From the NCBI GenBank assembly GCA_038501625.1, contig JAZAYU010000015.1, positions 3,122,991 to 3,186,990 on the forward strand: a DNA stretch of 64,000 nt, written 5' to 3'. Source of the DNA: Corbicula japonica. Lineage: Eukaryota; Mollusca; Bivalvia; Venerida; Cyrenidae. The notes under the pieces were generated by a model that worked only from the letters and a program-made list of their open reading frames with translations, made no database searches and was not told the DNA's origin. Below are positions 22,101 through 31,082 of the stretch, one piece after another. The position numbers were made by a program, and so were the translations under genes. Position 1 is the first letter of the stretch. Each line of letters starts with the position of its first letter.

Positions 22101-24856
22101 ATTTAAAAGTTTCCAAAGAAAAGACAGCTAAACATAGGGATAATAACAAAAGTGTTGAAAAGGACAAGTTTGTAGCTGCAATTGTACGAACACCCTCAAC
22201 CTCGGATGAAGGCATATTTGATAAAATTAATGCAATGAAAACGGAACATTTGCCTAAGAATGGTAATGAAAATCATACCCCAGGTGATAAAAATTCCCCA
22301 CATAATAGTGCTTTGAAAAAATCATCTAGTTCTTCAAAACTTGTGAAATCTCACAAAAGTCAGCGTTCTAGTTCATCAAAATCTGATTCCAAAGTGTCAC
22401 GGACTCCAACTATAAAATTAAAACCCATAGTTGTGACACCAAGTCCGAATAGTTGTGGACTAAGTATTTCAAAGAGCTCATCAAATCCTGGGACTCCCTC
22501 CACTCCCAAATCTGTTACGCAGTCACCTACCTCGACTACTATCGGAAAAATCGGAGCTGTTTCCTTAGCTACTTCTGGCTCGCAAAAACAGTTAAACTTG
22601 TCGAATAATAAAAGCCCTCTGGGCTCGGCAAACAAGTTACCTGCCATGTCCAAACCATCTCCAGTTCATAGTTCTTTGGCTCCTTCCAAATCAAGCAGTA
22701 GTCTACAAAAGAATATTCAAATCCAAGGGCCTAGTGGCAAAAACTCTCCAGTGTTACATAGTAGTAATAAATCTCGGAGTTCAAGTGCTTTGTCTAGTTC
22801 AAGTGCAAGTGGACTTAAGTCGGATAAATCATTACATAAATCATTGTCTTCATCAAGAACTTCCTCACCCCACTCAGAGAAAGAGAAATCAAAATCTCGG
22901 AGCTCAAGTTCGAGTAGTCGAGATCGTGAAAAATCCTCTTCAAAATCTACAGTGCCAACGTCAACAGTAATAACGCAAGAAACAGCAGCATCTGTGTTAT
23001 CGTTTTTAAATCCAAACAAAATCGCAAAACTTCCGCCAATTCCAAAACTGAGTTCCAGCACTTCTGGTGGTCCTCGGGTGTCCACACCTACGTCGACTAG
23101 TAACCCTATTGTTACAACAAGCCCTTCTTCATCAACTACCACAACAGTAACTACAAATTCCAAACTGTCAAAAGGTGTTACATCAGTTTCGAAAAGCAGT
23201 CCTTCTAGTTCTAATGCAACGTCTTCAAAATCAAACACAAGTAATTCTGCCAATGTGAAAACAAACCATTATAATAAACATGAAAAAGGAAATAATGGAA
23301 ATCAGGGTAACTCCAGCAGATCACAGAATCATAATGCTGGAAACACAGTATTTTCAAACAGAAATAACACAAACTCACCACAGAGCTTTTCTAATAAGAG
23401 CACTGGTGCTTTAAATAAACACGAAAAGGGAAGCAATCCAAGTAGTGGAAGTAATTCTAGTAGTGCACATAGAAATAATTATAACAGTGCTAGTTCTCAG
23501 AATCGAAATTCAAATTCAAACAATTCTGGCGGGCAGTCTCAGTGGGGAAATAATTCAACAGGAAGTTCTCAAGGGAGCAAACTCAATCATTCAAATGTGT
23601 CAAACCAAAGTGCAATCAGGGGCAGTAACTCTGGGTATAATGGCAACAAGGGAAATCACTCTAGTGATAACACTGGTAACAGAACGCCACCTGTGAATAA
23701 TCATTTTTCAAATTCAAGGGGAAGTAACTCTATACCAAATGCTCCTAAAGGCCCTGGGCCTCCGGCGACTAATCAAGATTCTAAGAACTCTGCTGAAAAA
23801 GAGAAAGTTAGTGGTAATAGTGCTATACAAAGCCCTAGGGCACGGAAAGGATCATTATCAGCTGTCATAGATAAACTTACATGCAAAGCTGCAGTGCCAG
23901 CGAATGGAAATATAACCTCATCTTCACAAAAAGTGGATCAGGTGATAGTGAACGAATCACCTGCAAGTCCAGAACTGGAACCAGCTGCGCCAGTAGTTCA
24001 GGACGATAAGAAAATTGTGATATTTGAAGCCCCCGCTAGCCCAGAACCAGAAAGTTCTGTTTTAAATACACCCAAAAGTCATGTAGCAAATAGTTCTAGT
24101 GAAACCGTAAGCATTCCTCTTGAAAATGAATCTGGACGATCAAATATGAACGATTTTACAAACGAGCGGACGAAAGAAAGCCTAAAACGGCAAGATAGTT
24201 GTCATATAAAATCACGTTCGCCATTGAGTTCATCCCCTAAAGTCATTCCATTGAATTCACCTAAAGAAAAAACAAGTTCAAATAAAATTGTATCTTCCCA
24301 TAAAAAGGGTTTGACTCGGCAGAATAGCGTTGATATTATAAACAGCATTGAGAAACAAAATGGCGAGCTGGACGAGAACCACGGTAAATCAGTGCATATC
24401 TCGATTTCTTCATCAGTTCATTCTGTAAGTAATTCATCGAACCAAGATGCAAAAGTCAGTGATAGTGTTTTCAAAATTCCAACTCCAAAGACACAAGATT
24501 CATCGTACACTGAAAATAATACTGAAGATATTGAAAACTACATCGGACATAGAAACCACCGAATTAATTCAAACTCCAAACTTTCTGACTCGACAAGTCC
24601 TCCAAGTAGCCCGGAAAATGGATTAATCATTGATTTTCCAAGCTCACCAAGGCATTTACAGAATAAAACCAACTCTCCCCAGTGTAACTTGTTATCAGAT
24701 AGTATAACCGACAGCCGAACTTCACCCAATTTTCTGAAATCGCCAGGGGTGAAAGGCACACCGGGGAAGGATAAGTCGGGGCTAGGATCAAGCGCCAGTT
24801 CACCTGAATGTCTTGAAGATGACTTGATGAATGAGGCATTAGGATTCGGAAATTAG
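1122..24856 (+). CDS. MED1: Mediator of RNA polymerase II transcription subunit 1 (partial, 3' fourteen exons)
   Basis: MED1 is the Mediator subunit that docks nuclear receptors and other activators to RNA polymerase II. Exons, by GT-AG sites and frame: 1122-1306, 2724-2752, 5677-5748, 6899-6973, 7632-7699, 9227-9313, 9849-9966, 11072-11196, 12341-12438, 13270-13528, 14226-14321, 15383-15488, 16460-17559, 20946-24856. They join without a stop into 2,108 residues; vertebrate MED1 is about 1,580 in full. Exons 1-12 and the start of 13 encode the Med1 N-terminal domain, following human MED1 block by block (ITSDMF/LSSDMF, FDEFSKHLKG/FEEFVSHLQG, YYVSP.DLL, LPGQQH/LPDQQH, RC.SIPV). Exon 13 carries LxxLL boxes. 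Exon 14 is a Ser/Lys-rich disordered tail containing SLSAVIDKL and ending EDDLMNEALGFGN, as human MED1 ends EDDDLMDVALIGN. The first base of the opening codon and the N-terminal exons lie left of the window. An in-frame acceptor at 13336 is an alternative start for exon 10; 13270 fits the family length better. Confidence 0.93.
1440..2318 (+). repeat. Minisatellite, mostly 32-bp unit, in MED1 intron
   Basis: Tandem copies built on ggcttctgaagctat. From about 1650 the unit is 32 bp and includes atacatgt; to the left, units are shorter (roughly 24-26 bp), more diverged and lack that block. About 25 units in all. The short frame across it is an accident of the repeat. Remaining sequence to exon 2 (2319-2723) shows only a degenerate hairpin-MITE fragment near 2470-2515. 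Confidence 0.9.
2987..3128. mobile_element. piggyBac-like MITE, single-hairpin form
   Basis: It begins TTAA-CCCTTTCTTCCATATAT and ends ATATATGGAGGAAAGGG-TTAA, so terminal inverted repeats are flanked by TTAA on both sides, the target duplication of piggyBac-type elements. The interior has one GATCCTGATCAG / CTGATCTGGATC hairpin rather than the usual two, giving 142 bp instead of about 240. Confidence 0.8.
3570..5312. mobile_element. 1743-bp terminal-inverted-repeat element with 6-bp target duplication
   Basis: The left end CAGGCTGTCAACC is matched exactly by the complement of the right end GGTTGACAGCCTG, and gtaact flanks both sides (3564-3569 and 5313-5318). Subterminal regions at both ends are rich in cctatatt motifs in opposite overall context. 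No transposase frame is visible, so it is non-autonomous. A SINE with its own target duplication sits inside at 4261-4545. The superfamily is not certain: CAGG ends suggest hAT, but the 6-bp duplication does not fit the usual 8. Confidence 0.7.
4261..4545 (+). mobile_element. tRNA-derived SINE with 12-bp target duplication
   Basis: The head resembles a tRNA: A box tggccgagtggtt at about 4273 and B-box-like gtgagtttgagacct at about 4323. A conserved body with tcttcctccaccacgg follows, and the 3' tail is caacaacaacaacg. The 12-bp sequence aaggtataatgt directly flanks both ends (4249-4260 and 4546-4557), which proves retroposition. It is inserted within the 1743-bp inverted-repeat element. Confidence 0.85.
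5352..5558. mobile_element. piggyBac-like MITE, double-hairpin, diverged
   Basis: TTAA at both ends, decayed terminal repeats, and two GATCC[A/T]GATCAG hairpins separated by a spacer. It lies just upstream of MED1 exon 3 at 5677. Confidence 0.7.
5724..6108 (+). repeat. 57-bp minisatellite spanning the donor of MED1 exon 3
   Basis: The unit begins within the coding end of exon 3 (gccatctacagtatacaggg) and runs across the splice donor into the intron (ttttatacataaccacttta). The true exon end at 5748 is followed by about six further copies, each repeating the last 24 or so coding bases and a GT donor. Unit length 57 is divisible by three and lacks stops in two other frames, so long but meaningless frames appear on both strands. 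The rest of the intron to 6898 shows only a weak MITE remnant near 6200-6275. Confidence 0.92.
7026..7530. mobile_element. Two diverged piggyBac-like MITEs in MED1 intron
   Basis: Copies at about 7026-7240 and 7312-7530 each contain two hairpins of the GATCCAGATCAG type. Terminal CCTTTCCTCC-like sequence survives only at the left of the second; both 3' ends have decayed to atggataac. Confidence 0.65.
7753..7870. repeat. Palindromic MITE of the 'ctcaagcatctgattggctgaaatggcg' family
   Basis: Two arms, one reading aatctcaagcatctga and one reading tcagatgcttaagatt, form a 118-bp foldback with ends ataaaactga and tttagttttat. The same family recurs as complete palindromes at 26636-26777 and 42623-42749 and as single arms near 29795, 35300 and 43380. 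The stems contain a CCAATC/GATTGG motif. Confidence 0.75.
8012..8278. mobile_element. Tc1/mariner-like MITE (tacagtgaaacc ends)
   Basis: The left end TACAGTGAAACCC occurs twice in tandem (8012 and 8040), and the right end GGTTTTACTGTA is its imperfect complement. TA at each tip agrees with the target site of Tc1/mariner elements. Related copies lie at 15517-15926 and 50289-50471. Confidence 0.65.
8830..8965. repeat. Highly decayed hairpin-MITE copy
   Basis: Recognisable only by aggttatttctgatc and spaced gatcag motifs in the order of the double-hairpin MITE. It is the oldest-looking copy in the window. Otherwise 7871-9226 holds only the mariner-like MITE and no exon. Confidence 0.45.
10020..10175. 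repeat. Partial piggyBac-like MITE
   Basis: Contains gcgaccagtgtagatccaga, the ggtcagaaat spacer and gcaaacagtgtagatcc, that is most of two hairpins without terminal repeats. Confidence 0.6.
10233..10614. mobile_element. Foldback element with two palindromes in MED1 intron
   Basis: A 50-bp hairpin (10233-10282, arms aataaaagtggtatttcac) is followed by a TGACGTCA-type site near 10370 and then a 144-bp foldback (10471-10614) with arms gtttttaccagtgaaagat and atctta-cactggtaaaaac around an asymmetric centre. The layout resembles the foldback elements at 41305-41640 and 56531-56854. Nothing else is seen from 10615 to 11071. Confidence 0.6.
11268..11402. repeat. Small inverted-repeat MITE
   Basis: Starts GGGTGAAAGTT and ends AACTTTCACCC, a perfect 11-bp inverted repeat, with internal caggtttt motifs in direct orientation. 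A clear target duplication was not found. The rest of the intron to 12340 shows no exon or further element. Confidence 0.6.
12755..12957. mobile_element. piggyBac-like MITE with internal deletion
   Basis: Starts ttaacccattcctgtatag and ends tatatatctaggaaagggttta. The inner halves of the two hairpins are missing, leaving one outer arm of each. A half copy without ends precedes it at 12657-12750. Confidence 0.75.
13871..14096. mobile_element. piggyBac-like MITE, double-hairpin
   Basis: Near full length, right end aagaaaggg-TTAA, left end accctttccttgatatatac. A further half copy (one hairpin) follows at 14110-14182, so the two abut just before MED1 exon 11. Confidence 0.8.
15517..15926. mobile_element. 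Mariner-like MITE interrupted by a TTAA MITE
   Basis: Ends TACAGTCAACCCTG and CAGGTTCAGCTGTA are imperfect inverted repeats. The interior word aagtggctgct is cut by a complete TTAA-flanked hairpin MITE at 15561-15802. The host element is about 170 bp once the insert is removed. Confidence 0.7.
15561..15802. mobile_element. piggyBac-like MITE, full length, nested
   Basis: TTAA-CCCTTTCCTG...AAGGAAAGGG-TTAA with both hairpins intact. Hairpin one is clamped by gcgaacagtttag / ctaaactgttcgc and hairpin two by gcgaccagtg / cacttgtcgc. It lies within an older mariner-like MITE, giving a clear insertion order. Confidence 0.88.
16815..16904 (+). other. MED1: MED1 nuclear-receptor boxes 1 and 2 (LATLL and LSKLL)
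   Basis: Two LxxLL helices in exon 13: NPLLATLLD with LATLL at 16815-16829, and PMLSKLLEEN with LSKLL at 16890-16904. They align with the two human MED1 boxes (NPILTSLLQ and HPMLMNLLKDN), which contact the AF-2 surface of liganded nuclear receptors. The spacing between boxes is 20 residues, shorter than in human. The flanking NP and PM residues are kept, so I regard these as orthologous and functional. Confidence 0.88.
17532..17546 (+). other. MED1: Third LxxLL motif in MED1 (LEELL) at the end of exon 13
   Basis: The residues SLEELLLG close exon 13 and contain LEELL, thirteen bases before the splice donor at 17560. Human MED1 has only two LxxLL boxes in this region, so this would be an extra one. 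It sits in a disordered, proline- and serine-rich context like the other two. Acidic residues inside the motif are compatible with an amphipathic helix. Whether it binds a receptor is unknown; LxxLL also occurs by chance. Confidence 0.5.
17671..18778. mobile_element. hAT-type non-autonomous element, 1108 bp, with perfect 8-bp target duplication
   Basis: Ends TAGGGATGGGAACGG and CCGTTCCCATCCCTA are perfect inverted repeats, followed inside by degenerate repeats of ccggata/tatccgg. Flanks are aatttaat on both sides (17663-17670 and 18779-18786), an exact 8-bp duplication, the hAT signature. No transposase frame is visible. It sits in the intron between MED1 exons 13 and 14. Confidence 0.85.
19068..19250. 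repeat. Three 60-bp tandem copies of a MITE hairpin arm
   Basis: The unit tgtagatctggtcatagggc plus agagatgtgctggctgattt plus agatctacactggtctcacg repeats at about 19068, 19128 and 19188. Units two and three are nearly identical and the first differs at a few places. The sequence clearly derives from a hairpin of the TTAA MITE family. Confidence 0.85.
19307..19548. mobile_element. piggyBac-like MITE, full-length reference copy
   Basis: TTAA-CCCTTTCCTG at the left and CCAGGAAAGGG-TTAA at the right, 242 bp. Both hairpins are intact and their cores carry GATCCAGATCAGCCGGCAC and its partners. This and the copies at 28094 and 30841 best represent the family consensus. Confidence 0.9.
19828..19932. 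mobile_element. Internally deleted piggyBac-like MITE
   Basis: Both terminal repeats are present (TTAACCCTTTCCTCC and GGAGGAAAGGGTTGA) but only one hairpin arm remains, leaving about 105 bp. Confidence 0.75.
20276..20473 (+). repeat. Three 66-bp tandem repeats
   Basis: The unit begins ggtcataataactgccctgc and ends acaaacagcttgaaagca. Units start at 20276, 20342 and 20408 and are almost identical, so the amplification is recent. It lies about 470 bp before MED1 exon 14. Nothing else is seen between it and the exon. Confidence 0.92.
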
Positions 24857-25250
24857 CATATATATCATGATTTTTTATGGAAAATTCTAAAATAACCTGT
24901 TATTGACTTGTATATCAAACTATACGAGTAAGAAAAATCCCCAAATAATCGATATAATTGCTGCTAAAAAAAGAGATGAGAAGATTTTCACACAATTTTG
25001 GCTTGAGAAATATATATTTATTAAGAAAAACAAGTGATAAAATTAGCTTTTTTGAAAAAAATATCGTACAATTTTACTGAAATATCATAATCAACATTTT
25101 GTTTAAATTATGTGACATCATCATGAAGATGTACAGAATGTTCCAATTGCAAACATTTATCATGCACACATCAAACTTACAAAGACAAGTCAATAAGGTT
25201 CACTGCACAATAGTTAGAGTTATTTTTATTATCAATTTTTCATAAATAAA
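24857..25250 (+). terminator. MED1: MED1 3' untranslated region and probable polyadenylation signal
   Basis: AT-rich sequence follows the TAG stop. AATAAA at 25245-25250, in a T-rich setting, is the clearest polyadenylation signal downstream and would give a 3' UTR of about 0.4 kb. The assignment rests only on the hexamer. Confidence 0.45.
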
Positions 25251-25436
25251 ACTGGCAAATATTAACTGAAAATGTACCCAACCTTTGATTTTCTGTAAAC
25301 AGGTCGTTTTATCAGTTCAAGTTCTTTTACTATCAAAACAAAACGGCACAATGTTCCACCAATTATCCCCATCAATAAACCCTTTACTTATAGATAGGCC
25401 TTTGTTGCATGGGAGACAAGTGTAGATCCAAATCAC

Positions 25437-25732
25437 TTAACCCTTTCCTCCATAGACACACCTGTATTGCATGAACAAACAGTGAAGATCCAGATTTCCT
25501 CCATAGACACACCTGTATTGCATTGACGAACAGTGTCGATCCAGATCAGCCGGCACATCCATGTCGTCTGATTAGGATCTGCACTGTTCACTTTATAATT
25601 CTTTAGGTTATTTCTGACCAAAATGCGACTAGTGCAGATCCTGATCAGATGGCTAGGATGTCCCAGCCAGCTGATCTAGATCTAAATTGGTCGCACATGC
25701 GTAAAAATACGTATATATGGAGGAAAGGGTTA
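25437..25732. mobile_element. piggyBac-like MITE with duplicated left end
   Basis: Starts TTAACCCTTTCCTCCATAGA and ends TGGAGGAAAGGGTTAG. The left 60 bp (tttcctccatagacacacct to agtg-gatccag) is repeated, which lengthens the copy to 296 bp. Confidence 0.8.
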
Positions 25733-26120
25733 GCACATTAATGCTGTCTGATCAGGATCTACACTGTTCGCTTTTTGATTTAGTAGGTTATTTTTGACCA
25801 AGTAGGGAACAGTCTAAAATCAGTTTAGATGGCTGATCTGGATCTACACTATTATGCAATGCAATATGATAAAATGACTAATGCGTAAATGTATATGGAG
25901 TTAAAGGGTTAAATGTTCTCATATTTTGACCATGAATACATAACATTGTAAAATTGCAATTGATGAATGTTCTTGTTTTGTTTTTCAATCATTCGAGCTT
26001 TGTATCATCACTGTATAACAATTAACTTTTCTTTGAGTAAACATGACAAATAGGGATTTTTCTGATTTTGGCCTTGGATTGGAGACCAGACTTTTTCTAT
26101 CAGGTTTGCGATTGGTCAGT

Positions 26121-26355
26121 TTAAGCCTTTCTTCCATATATAGGCATTTTTTACATGTGTGGGACCAGTGTAGATCCAGATCAGCCAGCACATCGGTGCT
26201 GTCTGATCAGGATCTGCACTGGTGGCATTTTTGTCGGAAATGAATCAAAAGGTAAACAGTTTAGATCCTGATCAGACGGCATAGATGTGCCGGCTGATCT
26301 GGATCTAAACTGTTCACCCTAGCAATAAAGGTGTATCTATGGAGGAAAGGGTTAA
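26121..26355. mobile_element. piggyBac-like MITE, full length, inverted orientation
   Basis: TTAAGCCTTTCTTCC at the left and GGAGGAAAGGG-TTAA at the right. The gcgaacagtttag-type hairpin is on the right, so this copy is reversed relative to 19307-19548. Confidence 0.82.
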
Positions 26356-26635
26356 AGACTTGGATTTCGTTTCAACCAATTACAAGCACAAGATGCGATA
26401 CTGGTTTACAGGCTTTAGGCATCTGATTTATTTTCTTGGACTCTTTTATCACATGAAAGCAACTTCATTATGGTATTATCCCTTCACCCCATAGATTTGT
26501 CTTTTTTGTATGGTCAAACTGTATAGATCCAGATCGGCCAGCACATTGGTCCTCTGATCAGGATCTACACTGTTCACTTCTTGGTCAGAAATATCCTAAG
26601 AAATCAAAAGCATACAGTGTAGACCTTGATCAGGT

Positions 26636-26777
26636 CCCAAGGTTATAAAACTGAGCATGGAAACCAGTCTCAAATCTCAAGCATCTGAATGGCTGAAATG
26701 GCGACCAGTCGCCATTTCAGCCAATCAGATGCTTGAGATTTGAGACTGGTTTCCATGCTCAGCTTTATAACCTTGGG
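26636..26777. repeat. 142-bp near-perfect palindrome inside a hairpin MITE
   Basis: Arms read cccaaggttataaa...gaaaccagtctcaaatctca and the complement, meeting at aatggcgaccagtcgccatt. It interrupts a diverged TTAA-family MITE (26480-26860). It belongs to the same family as 7753-7870 and 42623-42749. Confidence 0.85.
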
Positions 26778-26874
26778 CACAGATGGCTCAAATGTGCAAG
26801 GCTGATCTGGATCTTCACTGTTCACAATTGAGATAAATCTGTATATTTGAAGTAAAGGGTATGCCCATGTATAA

Positions 26875-27107
26875 ATAACCCTTTCTTCCATAGACACACC
26901 TTTATTGCGTGGGAGAACAGTTTAGATCCAAATCAGCCGGCACAACCGTGCTGTTTGATCAGGATCTAAACTGTTGGCTTTTTGATTTGTTAGGTTATTT
27001 GTGACCAAAATGCAACCAGTACAGATCCTGATCAGACGGCATGGATGTGCTGGCTGATCTGGATCAACACTTGCGTAAAAATGCGTATATATGGAGGACA
27101 GGGTTAA
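26875..27107. mobile_element. piggyBac-like MITE, nearly full length
   Basis: Left end ataaccctttcttccatag, right end tggaggacaggg-TTAA. The second hairpin has lost part of its right clamp. Confidence 0.78.
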
Positions 27108-28093
27108 ATATCCTCACAGTCAAATATACTAATTACGCTGCAGTTTGTAGATGATATATTGCAATTTCTTTCTCAAAATTTTAATGTTTTTAAACTTATT
27201 TTCACTCCGTGAAGCATACTTGACAATAAAAACATTTGAAGTATTTTTTTTCTTAGTTATAACAACTGTCTGTTTTTAGATTTTAAACATGGTGACAATT
27301 ACGGTTTGATTTTAAACACAAGATCTGAGTTTCATAAAAAAAACTTATTTACTTCTTAAATTCTTTACTCCTTATGTGTACTTCTTAAATTCTTTACTCC
27401 TTATGTATGGATTTTATCGCATGGGCTAACAGTGTAGGTACAGTGCGGTCTGATCTGGATCAACATGTCACTTAAAGTCTAGATCCTGATCAGACACTTA
27501 ATAATAATAATGGACATCTAAATATTTATTAAGATCATTTGTTTGAATTATTTACTTAATACATACTGTTATGCTGGATATGAATATTTGATACAAATGT
27601 TATTAAATACTGTTTTGATACTAAAACATTGTCACTCTATGAAGTTGTTTTTAATTTTTAACCTTTTATACATTATCGTACCGGTATTGGTTTGTGAGTG
27701 GAGTATTTGAAATTCATGGAGAAATATGAAATTAAGCCTCTTCTTCATAGATATGCCTTTATGGCATGGGCAAACAGTGTTGACTCAGATCACTCGGCAC
27801 ATGCCTACCGTCTTATCATAAACTGCACTGATCCCTTCATGATTTATAAGGTTATTTCTGACCAAATAGCTAACAGTGCATATCCAGTTCAGATAACACA
27901 GATGTGCCTGTTGATCTGGATCTACACTGGTAACACATCTGTCAAAAGGCATATATATGGAGGATAGGGTTATATAAAGTTATGGGGACTGAATTTACCA
28001 AGATTCTGGTAATGTGGTGCAAGGAAATGGAGTACGCCCACTTTGAATCACATCTAATTTTACACTTAAACTGTTTATGTCATGGGATATCTC

Positions 28094-28335
28094 TTAACCC
28101 TTTCCTGGATATATACGCATTTTTACGCGTGTGCGACCAGTGTAGATCCAGATCAGCCGGCACATCTGTGCCGTCTGATCAGGATCTGCACTGGTCGCAT
28201 TTTGGTCAGAAATAACCTAATGAATCAAAAAGCGAACAGTTTAGATCCTGATCAGACGGCACGGATGTGCCGGCTGATCTGGATCTCAACTGTTCGCCCT
28301 AGCAATAAAGGTGTATCTATACAGGAAAGGGTTAA
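28094..28335. mobile_element. piggyBac-like MITE, full length, inverted orientation
   Basis: TTAA-CCCTTTCCTGG at the left and ACAGGAAAGGG-TTAA at the right, 242 bp, both hairpins intact. The gcgaccagtg clamp comes first, opposite to 19307-19548. Confidence 0.9.
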
Positions 28336-28471
28336 TCCATCATGTGACCAATGTAGATCCAGATAAGTCAGCTTAGTTAGGCAGATCAGGATCTATCATA
28401 CTGTTCACTTAAAGATGTATTAGAATATTCCTGTGCAATAAGCAAAGAATGAAGATGCAAATCACACTCGC

Positions 28472-28712
28472 TTAACCCTTTCCTCCATAGACACACCTTT
28501 ATTGCCTGGACGAACAGTGTAGATCCAGATCAGCCGGCACGTCTATGCCATGTGATCAGGATCTGCACTGTTATCTTTATGATTCCTTAGGTTATTTCTG
28601 ACCAAGATGCGACCAGTGCAGATCCCGATCAGACGGCACAGATGTGCCTCCTGATCTGGATCTACACTGGTCGCACATGCATAAAAATGCGTATATATGG
28701 AGAAAGGGTTAA
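28472..28712. mobile_element. piggyBac-like MITE, full length
   Basis: TTAA-CCCTTTCCTCC at the left and GGAGAAAGGG-TTAA at the right, two hairpins. Confidence 0.85.
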
Positions 28713-30840
28713 TAAAACAGTTATTTTGAACCAGAAGTGAACAGTGTAAATTAAGATCAGATTGCATGTATGTGCAGACTGATCTGGATCTACACTGTAA
28801 GCACATGGGATAAAAACCATTCCCCATGGAATAGAGGGGTTAACAGCTAGATAGCATGAGTTTAAGGTTTGTAGGTTAAGATATGTTAAAATCTGATGTA
28901 GTTTATTTGCTAATAAAATGTATTCTGTACAGCATGTTATTTGCACTGGGCAATAGTTTTTCCTTTTAACACCAGAGGTTTGATTCACGGTGTGTTAAAT
29001 ATGTGCTGTTTTAAAAAGGCCACACACCTTTTAAGATGTCCCTAGGAAAAATATTATGGGGTCTTAAACTTTTGGTTAAGTGAACTTCTGGAATATAGCA
29101 TATGTTAAATCACTGCAAAAATTGCCTGTTGTACAGTTATGCAAATATTTCATCTAATATCATGTAACAGAACATCTCTGATTGTTAAAATAACTTTTCA
29201 GTACCATTTACCCATTACTTCATATGTAAGCATTTTATCCCGTGAGCAAACAGTGTCGATCCAGGTCAGCCGGCACATATGTGCCATCTAAATAGGATCT
29301 GAACTGTTCACTATTTGATTTATTAGGTTATTTTTAACCAGAAAGGGAACAGTGCAGATCCTGATCAGATGGCATGAATGTGCAGGCTGATCTGGATCTA
29401 CACTATTTGCGTGTGATAAAATGCATATAATGTAGTAAATGGTTAAATGTGTTGATATTGATCTATCACTCTTCAGCTTTTATTTACCCAGTATACTGAC
29501 ACTTGCTTATATACTGTACTTACGATATCGAAATGAAAAACCAAAACTGTAGTTTAGCTCAATTATTTAATGTTTTTTGTTAATTCTTAATGTTGGTGTA
29601 TTATATATTTCTTTGATTAATTTATTACAATTCCTTATTGTCATATACTCCTGTCATATTTTGTTGAAGTGTTGATGGTTACACTGCTATGTTGTTCTAT
29701 TTATGGGCACTAATAGATGTATTTTTTAGATACTCATCCCAAATGGCACCGAACAATAAATCACTTGTAACAGATTTGAGCTCCTTTGCCCAAGATTGTA
29801 AAACTGAGTTTAGAAACCAGTCTCAAATCTCAAGCATCTGATTTGCTGAAATGGCGACCAGTTGCCAGATGTGTCGCATGAGAAACCAGTGTAGATCCAG
29901 GGCAACCAGCACATTTGTGCCATCTAATCAGGATCTGCACTTCACACATTTTGTTCATAAATAACCTTAAACATCAAAAAGCAACCAGATGTGCTCACTG
30001 ACAATGTTTTCCAAACTTCAGGAAGTATTGCTCAGACATTGGGATAAGAATTGTAAAACTACATCTTTTAAGTGACTGTTTGGGGTTTACCATGTTGTGC
30101 ACCATTTTATAAGGTGTAATAAGAATAAGTTGTTGAAGTTGTTATACAAAGTGTTTCAACAGCTCGTGCTGGTCACATCAGTATGTTTCTATTAAGTGTT
30201 TATAGGTGTTTTGGTCTATTATCTCTTTTCTCTATTTACACAGGCTTTATTGCATGTGTGATCAGTGTAGATCCAGATCAGTTGGAACTGAATGTTGTCT
30301 GATTTTGATCTACACTGTTCACATCTTGGTCAGAAATAACCTAATGCATCTAAAATGAACAGTCTAGATCCTGGTCAGATGGCACTAAAGTGCTGGCTGA
30401 TGTGGATCTGCACTGTTCTCCTGGCCATAGCGGCATTTGTAAGGAGTAAATTGTTAAATACTCTTGTGCTATATTTTAATCTTGGTTTAAATAGTATTTA
30501 TTCAATCAAATGCACAAATAATGATATAATACAATGAGAAAATGTCATGCCATGGATTAAAAAACGAGAGAAAACACTTAACGCTTAAATAAACTCTTCT
30601 CCATAAAGGTCGAGATTTTGTTACCCATAAATGCAGAAATATATTAACTTGGTTAAATGAAGCAATAGCTGTTTCGAAGTAGGTAACTTCAGTGCATTAG
30701 TTTTCAGATTTTTTTTCGGATTTTACTTTACCCCATAGATACACTGTTATTGCTTGAGTGAACAGTGTAGATCCAGATCAGCTGGCCCATCTGTGACAAC
30801 ATAGATGTGTCAGCTGATCTGAATCTACACTTTTAGTACG

Positions 30841-31082
30841 TTAACCCTTTCCCGTACAGATACACCTTTATTGCTAGGGCGAACAGTTTAGATCCAGATC
30901 AGCCGGCACATCCGTGCCGTCTGATGAGGATCTAAACTGTTCGCTTTTTGATTTGTTAGGTTATTTCTGACCAAAATGCGACCAGTGAAGATCCTGATTA
31001 GACGGCACGGATGTGCCGGCTGATCTGGATCTACACTGGTCGCACACGCGTAAAAATGCGTATATATCCAGGAAAGGGTTAA
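30841..31082. mobile_element. piggyBac-like MITE, full length, with partial copy of its right end
   Basis: TTAA-CCCTTTCCCGT at the left and CCAGGAAAGGG-TTAA at the right. A second copy of the right 50 bp (ctacactggtcgcacatgcg to ccaggaa) follows at 31091-31137, as if the end had been duplicated. Confidence 0.88.

Noticed and set aside
28082..28366. Repeated peptide of the type DPDQPAHLCRLIRICTGRILV, also at 19354, 28543 and 30888
   Set aside because: It recurs wherever the hairpin MITE occurs and is just its translation, not a protein family.
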